Positions 35,201 through 43,657 of a DNA stretch of 64,000 nt are shown here, in pieces. The position numbers and the translations under genes are program-made. Where the stretch lies: the NCBI GenBank assembly GCA_011317545.1, contig WUJK01000004.1:930001-994000 (forward strand), in the 5' to 3' direction. The DNA is from Coniella vitis. Taxonomy: Eukaryota; Ascomycota; Sordariomycetes; Diaporthales; Schizoparmaceae. Positions within the stretch are counted from its first letter, which is position 1. Each line of letters begins with the position of its first letter. The notes under the pieces are model-generated. The model was given only the letters and a program-made list of their open reading frames with translations, searched no databases and was not told the DNA's origin.

Positions 35201-36960
35201 CGATAGCTCGTTTTTAATACTACCTAGTTTATTATATAGGAATAGCTAATAAGCATTTAGATACCCTTTCGAGGAGGAAATAGGATATATTATATAATAT
35301 ATCTAATAAACGTTATACCGATAGGTAAATCTAGCTTTTATTATCGATAAAGATAAGCTAAATTATAATATATAATAAGCTATTACTAATAAATAATAAG
35401 GTTTTTATATAAGAGGAGCTTTAATACTTATAGGACGATATTACCCTATATAATAAGGTATACTCCTAGCTTATAAGCGTAATCCGTAAAGGTAAACGCT
35501 CTTTTCCCCCTTACTTACGGATATCCGAAGGTAAGCTTATTAAGGTATTTATAGCGGAGTATTCGATCGATAATAAAAGATTATTTAAGTTCCGCGAATA
35601 GCTTTAATTACCGGATTAGGAACCCCTATATATTAAATTAATATAGAATATTTATAATTCTACTCTATCTAGCTATTTAGGGAGGGATATTATTATTATA
35701 ATAATAATAAGGGGCTATTTCTAGCTAAGTATATACCGTAGTATTTAGCGGTTTATATAAAATTACGACGTTTATAAACATAAGATAATATAAGGATATT
35801 AGAAGAAGGGCCTTCTTAAGCCCTTATTAATACCTAAGCGGGTATAAAGCGAATTATCTATAGACTTAATAATCGACCTCCCTTATAAGGATAATATAAA
35901 ACAGGCCTATTTAATAATAATTATAAACCGATTAACGAAAGCTATTATACTCGAAGCTATATATAATATAAGCGCGGAAGTATATATAGAGCGGTTCTTA
36001 TATTATTATTAGCGGTTCTATAGTTTCCTTAAGGTAATAGTTAATAATCGAAGCTCGAATTAGGTAGAAGGGTTTTAGCGCCGATTATATAAGCTTATAA
36101 AAATAGAATAATATTTAAATACCGCTTTCTACCTATAAACGGATAAAGCTATAGAAAGGGTAAATTAAAAGGTTATAAACTACCTCTAAGCGTTTATTAT
36201 ATATATATAATTAGATTAGCCGATATTCCTACTTAACGCTTAACTAGCTATTAATAATAGGGATATTAATATAATTAGCCTTAGCCTATTTTTTATCCTA
36301 TATAGCTATTATATAAATATAATCGAATAGGTAGAGTATAATATATTAATAATATAAATACCTAAAGTTTAAGCCGAGAACTTCGTTTAATAGCTTAAAG
36401 ATATAACTATTTTCGCTTAAGCTATAATAATAGTTATATAATAATAAATAGAAGAATCTACGAATAAATTATAAATAGCTATAAAGCGGCTTATTAAGGG
36501 CGATAAGGTATAGCTCTCTTTATAAAATATTACTATTAACCGCCTTTTAAAGAAGTTAGCTTAGCTATATAAAAAGTATATTATAATATATATTATTAGC
36601 CCTTATATAATAGAATTAGACGTTCCGCCGGGTATTTACCCTTATTTCTATATAGATCTCCTAATCCGAGCTATATAAAACCCGCTCCTATTATAAATAT
36701 AGAGAGAATACCGGCTTAACCCTATTATAGTTAAAGAGGGAGAGGAACCCGAATATTAGGTAGAGAGTATTATTAGAGTATATAATAAGCTATATAAAAG
36801 CTATATAAATACGGACGAAACGCTATAATATAAAGTCTTAGTTAAATAGGTTAGATAGGATTAGTTAGACTAATAGCCGTTATCCGAATTTAAAGATATA
36901 GCTACTCTTAAAGAGTTCGAGTAATATTATAATAGTATTATAAGTTATAATAGCCTAAAG
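32270..36960 (+). pseudogene. RIP-degraded gag-pol of element A
   Basis: A gag region begins around 32270. A zinc knuckle with Tyr at Cys and His places lies near 33097-33140 (YYRYKRSNYRIAYY). RT starts near 34150 with GGLRFYINYYIFN and KADYYPLPLI (34207-34236) and has its active site YIDNILIYT near 34470-34500, Asn replacing the second Asp. RNase H and its tail follow (YNKELLAIINYLK, HLDTLSRRK). Integrase follows with SIDLIIDLPYKD, INRLTKAI and VIVNNRSSN near 35855-36065. After a PPGIYPYFYIDLL segment, a chromodomain-like end (PLSEFKDIATLKEFE near 36880-36920) closes the polyprotein. This is the domain order of fungal chromoviruses. Dozens of stops, mostly at Trp codons, make it non-functional. 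Confidence 0.9.
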
Positions 36961-38460
36961 TTATAGAAAAAAAGAGCGGGGAAATTAAATACTATAAATA
37001 AAAAGAAAACTATATACGAAATATAGCTACCTACTTATCCTCGCTTACCTCCTCCTTATTATTAGAATTACTCTCCTTAGCTTTATTAGAATAAGGATCG
37101 TTATTAACGCTATACTTCGCTTTAGTACTAATTAAGCCCTTACCCTTACTACCCCCTTTTATAAACTTTACTAATAAGTCGGTAATATCCTCTAACGCTA
37201 TTATTTAATAGTATATAAGCTTATAGCTATAGTATTAGTATAAAGTTAATAGGATATAAATAGGGAAAGAGTAATCGGTATATATACTACGAATATATTT
37301 ATTATTTAATAACCGAACCTTATTATAGCTAGCCTAAGTCTTACTTAACTTAAATAGGTAGTTATAGGTATAGCGTATAACGAGAGCGGTAAAGGTTTAG
37401 GAGCGGAGAATATCTAGAATATATAAATATAGGAAGGCGCGAGTAGGAAAGGAGTAGTATATACTAGGATCGGAAGTATTATAGGTAAGGGAATAGTTAA
37501 TTATAGTAATAATAGCGGTATATATCTTATCGGTTTAGTAAAGGGGGGTATAGGAGTAGCCGGAGTTTTTACCCTTCTTATTCGTCCTATAAAGGAAATA
37601 ATAGGTACCGGCTATAATATTTAGCGAGCTATAAAGGAGTAGGGAAAGCGCTATTTATTAATATTATAAAGGTAGAAGGAGAGGGGGTTTTTAAAAGCCT
37701 TTATAATATAGGGTAGATATTATTTATTCCTAATACCCTCGGGGAGGGTAATATAGGGTCGGAGCTATAGGTTAATAACGATAATACTTTAGATAAGCTT
37801 ATTAATAGCTTTATCGAGCTAGGTAGTAATAGGGGCGAAGATAATAGCGGTAGGAGTAATAGTAAGTACGGTAGAAGTAGCTATAGCTATAGCTATAAGC
37901 GTTACCGCTATAGGAGTAGCTATAAAGCCTACGGTAATAATAGGGGCAACGGTAGTAAATATAATAGTAGGGGCTATATTAGCTTACTTAGAGCGAGTAA
38001 TAACGTTTATATTATTAGTAAAGCTAAATATAAGTAGAGGACGAATAGGAAAAGCGTAATACTTACCTTATTATTATAATAGTTAGTTTTATATAACTTA
38101 TAAGGGCTCTAATTTAATTAAGAGGAAGGAATAACCTTTAGAATAGGGGTTAAAAGGGTAATTATACTTTTTTAAGGCTTTAAGAGTAAAGATATTACGC
38201 TTATAACCGCTTATTAGATTAAAGGTATCGCTATTATTCTATTAACGGATAATAAATAATAGAACTTATAAACTCGCCGAGAGCTAGGTTAAAGGGAGCT
38301 CCGCGGATATAAGATTCTTTTTATACTCGCTAGGTATAAGAATAAGGCTCCTTTAATAGGGTAGGCGAGTATAGCGGCGTTATATCGTTATACTATTTAG
38401 ATAATTATTATACCCCTATTATACTATATACGGCTTTATAGGAAGGCGTTTAGCTTAAGC
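36961..38460 (+). other. Long domain-free 3' region of element A
   Basis: About 1.5 kb between the chromodomain-like end and the polypurine tract. Part of it is also present in A2 (40802-41860), so it is a genuine element component. I see no known domain in either strand, only short frames separated by stops. It might be a long 3' UTR or a lost additional ORF. Confidence 0.55.
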
Positions 38461-38470
38461 AGGGGGGTAA

Positions 38471-38809
38471 TATTATAGGCCTATAGGTAAATATATAGCT
38501 TCGGTATATTAGGGTATAAAGCCTTAGTTAGTATATTCTCTTCCCGTTTAGAGACTAGTATTATATAAGCGCTAAACGAGAGCGCTTTCCGAGCAGCTTA
38601 TAAGCCGCTTAAAAGACTATCGGTAATAGCACTTATATCGATAATAGGCCTATAGAAAACTCTATTTAAAGGTAGATCTTAAGCGTAAGAGCTATTTAAG
38701 AGCAGCTCTCGCGCCGCTATATAGATACTACTCTTACTTCTCTCCTTAAGTTAGTTAATAATAGAAATTAGGATCGTAACTACGAACGCTCTCTCGATAC
38801 CCGTTTATA
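38471..38809 (+). repeat. 3' LTR of element A
   Basis: 339 bp, preceded by a G-rich polypurine tract and followed at once by minus-strand gag of element B. Confidence 0.88.
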
Positions 38810-39656
38810 CTTTATATATTTTTTATAAAAACGGCTATCGATACGGATAATATTATTACTAAATATTGTAAAATTTTCTAGCTAATCCTATTTAGAGATT
38901 TCGTCCTTTACTTTATCCTTAAATCCTTTATAATAATATTCTATAAGGTTCTTATCTTCCTATAATAGGTATATTAAGAGTTATTTAAACCGAATCGTAT
39001 ATACTAGAGCTAACTTAGTTTACTTAAGTTCTATAAATTATTAAGCTATAATTCGTTCTTTATTAAGGTTACCGAAGGTTTCCTTAAGAATATATTCGAA
39101 TCTTATAAACGAGTCGAATATATCCTTAGTAATTTACTTATATTAATCGGGGTTACTTGGATATTCGATATAATTATAAAAGTAAGGTTTATATTAAATA
39201 AATATATCTTTTTCGAATCGTATACCGGCTAGGATAGCTTTATCGGGTTTAATAATAAACTAGGCTATATTATATAAGAAGTACGCCTTATAATAGGTAA
39301 GGAATCCCTAAAACGTCTTTTAATTACCGCTATATATAATAGGTTTATCTATTTTATAGCTATTACCGAGATTATTCTAAATAATAGGTATTAGAGGAGG
39401 CGTAGTAACTATAGTAGTATACTATTTAATTTACTAGGCTTATTTATAAATAATACGATTTTATTACTCCTAAATCTACTAAAGTATAGCGATTTACTAA
39501 ATAAGTTTAATTAATTAATATATTATATCTTCTTAAATTATAACCTAGCGGTATCTTTTGCTTAAAGTAGACGGAGTAGGAATTTAAAGAGCTATTATTA
39601 TACTTAGTATTACTTAAAGGGCGTATATAAGCTATTTTAAATAAGAATTATAAAAA
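38810..39656 (-). pseudogene. RIP-degraded gag of element B
   Basis: Minus-strand frame with FIRFEYILKETFGNLNKERI near 39060-39120, followed by EDKNLIEYYYKGFKDKVKDE near 38910-38970 and IIRIDSRFYKKYIK at the border with element A. This is the retrotransposon gag family pattern. In B orientation the region follows the 5' LTR (39657-40465). The expected zinc knuckle, protease and N-terminal RT are missing between this end and the RT fragment at 31543. Confidence 0.8.
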
Positions 39657-39687
39657 TATAATAATCCTTACCTAAATCCCTAACTTT

Positions 39688-40020
39688 ATATAAACGGGCA
39701 TCGAAAGAGCGTTCGCAGTTACGATCCCAATTTCTATTATTAACTAACTTAAGGAGAGAAGTAGACTTAAGATCTATATAGCAGCGCGAGAGCTGCTCTT
39801 TAGTAGCTCTTACGCTTAAAGATCCGCTTTCAGAGTTTTCTATAGGCCCTCTGTCGATATAGGTGCCGTTGCCGATAATCTTTAAGCAGCTCGTGAGCTG
39901 CTCGAAAGACGCTCTGATTATGCTTATATAATACCAGTCCTAAGGCGGGAAGGGAATATACTAACTACGGCTTCGTGCCCTAGTGTGCCGAAGCCGTGCA
40001 TTTACCCGTGGGCCTGTAAT
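39688..40020 (-). mobile_element. Solo LTR of the element A family
   Basis: 333 bp, matching the LTRs of element A in reverse orientation and inserted inside LTR copy 3 of element B. The flanking duplication is ACTTT (39683-39687 and 40021-40025). It has a much higher GC content than the neighbouring sequence and fewer RIP-type changes than the LTRs of A. It therefore arrived later or escaped most mutation, and lost its internal part by LTR recombination. Confidence 0.85.
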
Positions 40021-40796
40021 ACTTTAGAAGTACCTATAAGTTATATATTAGTAGAATAAGGAAGTATTACCTTTAAGCTTTTATATATTTATCGAGCGAT
40101 ACTAAGTATTATAAGTAATTAAGAGGAATTACCTTATTATATAAAATAATACTTAGATTTATAACTAAAGACTATAAGGAAACTATTCTAAATAATAAGA
40201 AACTATCTATCCTTATATCCTTCTATTATTACTACTATTCCCTAAATAGTATCCTAGATTATAAGAGTCGATAGCGACTTCTTCGATCTACTCTTATAGT
40301 TAATAGGACCGCTAGCGGTCCTATCGATCTTTATCGTATTATCTCTCGTAACCCTAACCCTAATGCTTCTTATATAAGAGATCCTATCGGTCCGTTATAG
40401 TTCCGATATCTATACTATATTACGTTAGCTTATTCCTATAACCTATATAAGCCTAGGTTATAATAGTAGCGTATATATTTTATAATCGTAGTGTTTAAGT
40501 ATTATTAAGTTAAAAACCCTACTTAAAGGGGGCTATATACGAACCTTAGGATCGAAGAGAGAAAGCGGTTTTAGGTTATTATTATAATTAAGTTTAGTCT
40601 TAATAAGGGGGTAATATTATAAGTTAAGCAAGTGCTTAGTTATTAGAGCTTAATTATATAGGATATAAGCCGATATATATTTATTCGGAAGCTATATATA
40701 TATAGCTCTCTTACTATTAAACTTCTGCTCCTTATTTTAGTTAATTATAGTATATTAACCTTTACGTTTTAAACCCTTATACGTAACTCCTTTATA

Positions 40797-42205
40797 CCTA
40801 GGGACGGAGGGTAGGTAGAATATATAAGAATAAAAAGATATAAGCTAGAAAGGAGTAATAGCTACCGGGGTCGAAAGTATTATAAGTAAGAGATAAACAG
40901 ATTATAATAATAATAGCAGCTTATATCTCGTTAATCTAATAAAAAGGTATATAAGAGTAATCGGAGTTATTACCCTTTTTATTAGTTTTATAAAACGAAT
41001 AGCGGGCGCCGGCTATAATATCTAATAAATTATAAAAGAATAGTAAAAGGGCTATATACTATTATTATATAAGTAGAAGGATAAGAGATTCTCGATAGCC
41101 TTTATAATATAAGGTATATACTATTTATTTCTAATATCTTTAAAGAGGATAATATAAGGTCGGAGCTATAAATGAATAATAATAATATTTATAATAAGTT
41201 TATCGATAGCTTTATCGAGTTAAATAATAATAGGAATAAGAATAATAGCGGTAAAAGTAATATCGGGCGTAATGGCTATAATAATAGCTATAGCTATAGG
41301 TATTAATTATAGAAGTAGCTATAAAGCTTATAATAATAGTAAAGGTAATAATAAAGACGATAATCGGGGTTGTACTAGCTTATTTAAAGCGGATAACGAT
41401 ACTTATACTAGTTATAAAGCTAAATATAAGTAGAAGATAAATAGAAAAAGCGTAATACTTACTTTATTATTATAATTATTAATATTATAAGATTCTAAAA
41501 GATATTCGTTCGAATAAAAAGAAGAAATAATATATTAAATAAAGGTAAAAGGGGTATTTATACTTTTTTAAAGCTTTAAAAGTAAAGATATTATTTTTAT
41601 AATCGCCTATTAGGTTAAGAGCAATAATACTATTCTATTAAAGTATAATAAGCGGTTGAACTTATAAACTCGCCGAAAGTTATATTAAAAGGAGCTCTAC
41701 GAATTTAAAACTCCCTTTATATTTATAAAGTATAAGAATAAAGCTTCTTTAATAGGGTAAACGAGTATAATAACGTTATAATATTATATAATTATAATAG
41801 CTATTATATTCTTATTATATTATATATAGCTTAATAAAAAAGTATTTAGCTTAAATAAAGAGATAATATTATAAGCTTACGGGTAAATATATAGCTTCGA
41901 TATATTAAAATATAAAACTATAATTAATATATTCTTTTCTCGTTATTAGATCGATATTATATAAGTATTATTAAAGCTATTTATAAGTAGCTTATAAGCT
42001 ATTTAGCTATTATTAATAGTAATAACTATAGTAATAGAAGATTTATTAAAAACTCTAAGAGCGAATCCTTAAAATAAAGCTCGAGAGCTACTTAAGAATA
42101 GCTTTTATACTACTTCTTAAATTATAAGTCTTCCCTTCTCCCTAAGTTAGTTAATAATAGAAATTATGATTAAAACAGCGAATACTCTTTTAATACCCGT
42201 TTATA
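40797..42205 (+). mobile_element. 3' part of gypsy element A2, with LTR
   Basis: From 40802 the sequence follows element A from about 37406 to its 3' end, including an LTR at 41867-42205 that ends ACCCGTTTATA. It is more diverged from A than A's own LTRs are from each other, so A2 is an older copy. Together with the remnant at 25560-25631 it is the outermost layer of the nest. Confidence 0.78.
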
Positions 42206-43295
42206 TTATCTTTAATATAAGTATAAAACCTTTTGCTTTTATAATTAAAACAAAAGATATTTAATCTTTTAAATAATAATAAAAGATTCTAGTTAATTTT
42301 ATTAGATATATTAAGCAAAAGTTATATTATAGCTTAATAGATTTATAATATTACTCTATTTAGATTTTCTTTTAATAATATTGGACCTCGAAAACTTATT
42401 CGTAGTATTAAACCTTTAAACTAAAGTTTTTATAAAAAGAGTATTTAAAGTTTTAATATTTAATAGCTTAAATTTGTAACTTAAAGCTCTTTTAGAGATA
42501 AATAACTAGCTAGCTTTTATAAGACTTTAAGAATAAACTAGCGTTTTACGACCGTTTTTAATATAAATACGAAATCTTTTACTTTAATAGCTAAAGTAAA
42601 AGATATATAATCTTTTAAATAAAGATAAAAGACTTTAATTAACTTATTAACTATATTAAACGAAGGTAATATTATAGCTTAATAGACTTATAATAATCTT
42701 ATTAATATAAAAGACGAATAAATCTATTATTTAAATTCTTATACGCTTATTTATTATTATTAAAAAGCTCGATTTATAAGACTTTATCTATTTTAGCTTT
42801 TATAAATATACTTAAAATAATAATCTCTATATTAAAATCCGAAAACTTAATATTAACTTAAACTCTTTTCTATTAATAATAAACTTAAAGTGTTATAAAG
42901 TATATTAAAAAAGAAAAGAAAATCTATTTATTTAATTTAATACTTAAAGTTTTATAATAATATTACTAGATTTATAAATCTTAGACTGAAATAGTTAATA
43001 TATAGTACTTTATATACTAAGTTATTAGAATATTATATAATAACGAGTAGTTTTCTTTTATTATAGCTTAAAAAAGTAGGTTCTAGCCGTTTAGTTTATT
43101 CGAGCTTCTAATAAAGAAGATAATATATAAAAAGCTTAATTATTAATTAAAATAAATAAAATAGAAATAAAATAAAAGAGTTTATATTTTATTTTATATA
43201 TTATATAAATAAAAAGCTATTATTCGAATATTTAAATCGTAGCTAAGCAATTATTCTACTTATATAAAGCTTATTATTAAGCTAATATAATAGCT
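42206..43295. repeat. AT-rich sequence with two direct repeats of about 340 bp
   Basis: The stretch from about 42210 to 42540 recurs diverged at about 42550-42890. Shared blocks are TTTTAATATAArTA, AAAAGATATwTAATCTTTTAAATAA, and TATTATAGCTTAATAGAyTTATAAT. No coding domain can be read. It may be a pair of LTRs or a tandem duplication of an unknown element. The part 42890-43295 shows nothing recognisable. Confidence 0.55.
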
Positions 43296-43298
43296 TTC

Positions 43299-43545
43299 AG
43301 GGTTAGGGTTAGATGCTATTATTACACCTTATTATCATAACCGAGTAATAAGGAACGGTTACGATAAACATTAGATAGAGCAACAGCTAACTATAGCTAA
43401 ATCCCGTCCTATACGTAGCTACGGTATTAGAAGATATATAATAAATAAAGCTTAGCCTCTAAATACCCTAAGTCTAAACTCTTAATACCCTAAACCTAAA
43501 CTCTTAATACCCTAAACCTAAACTCTTAATACGCCGAGCCGAAAC
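43299..43545. repeat. Telomere-like words and a 22-bp repeat
   Basis: CAGGGTTAGGGTTAGA lies at 43299-43314. Near 43470-43535 a 22-bp unit ATACCCTAAaCcTAAACTCTTA occurs three times, the first copy slightly different. These are interstitial words resembling TTAGGG repeats, not a telomere, since gene-bearing DNA continues on both sides. Confidence 0.7.
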
Positions 43546-43657
43546 CCCTAAGTCTTCTATAAGTAATAGCAGAAAAGGAATTGTACTATATATAATAAAC
43601 CGAAAACTAAAAAAAAGCAACTAGATCGTTATAGGCCTATCTATCTAATAGTTCTCC

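Larger units (their letters stand above)
31544..38809 (+). mobile_element. Full-length Ty3/gypsy chromovirus element A
   Basis: 7.27 kb with two 339-bp LTRs (31544-31882 and 38471-38809) starting TATTATArGCC and ending ACCCGTTTATA. A polypurine tract AGGGGGGTAA (38461-38470) precedes the 3' LTR, giving plus orientation. Internal order is gag with zinc knuckle, protease region, RT, RNase H, integrase, chromodomain-like end, then about 1.5 kb without a recognised domain. All frames are broken by RIP-type stops. The LTRs are still similar, so insertion preceded RIP only modestly. No clear target-site duplication is seen (AAGGT on the left, CTTTA on the right). Confidence 0.9.
26931..40465 (-). 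mobile_element. Composite Ty3/gypsy element B (minus strand), host of element A
   Basis: Bounded by LTR-like sequences starting TATAATAATCCTTACC and ending GGTTATAATA, with the target duplication GTAGC at 26926-26930 and 40466-40470. Three LTR copies are visible: 26931-27401, 27976-28434 and 39657-40465 (the last interrupted by a solo LTR). In minus orientation the order is 5' LTR (39657-40465), gag (to 38810), a gap filled by element A, RT/RNase H/integrase (31543 down to about 29200), an antisense ORF, LTR (27976-28434), a second antisense-ORF copy, and the terminal LTR. The extra LTR plus ORF suggests recombination between two related copies before or after insertion. Confidence 0.7.
25632..40796 (+). 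mobile_element. Small LTR element C, gag-only, split by nested insertion
   Basis: Two LTRs of 182 bp, 25632-25813 and 40615-40796, start TATCACAGG/TATTATAAG and end CTCCTTTATA. They are flanked by the 5-bp duplication CCTAG (25627-25631 and 40797-40801). A purine tract AAGGGGGTAA just before the right LTR (near 40605) is its polypurine tract, which gives plus orientation. Internal sequence amounts to only 25814-26930 plus 40471-40614, about 1.26 kb, and contains a gag-like frame but no polymerase. It looks non-autonomous. Confidence 0.75.
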
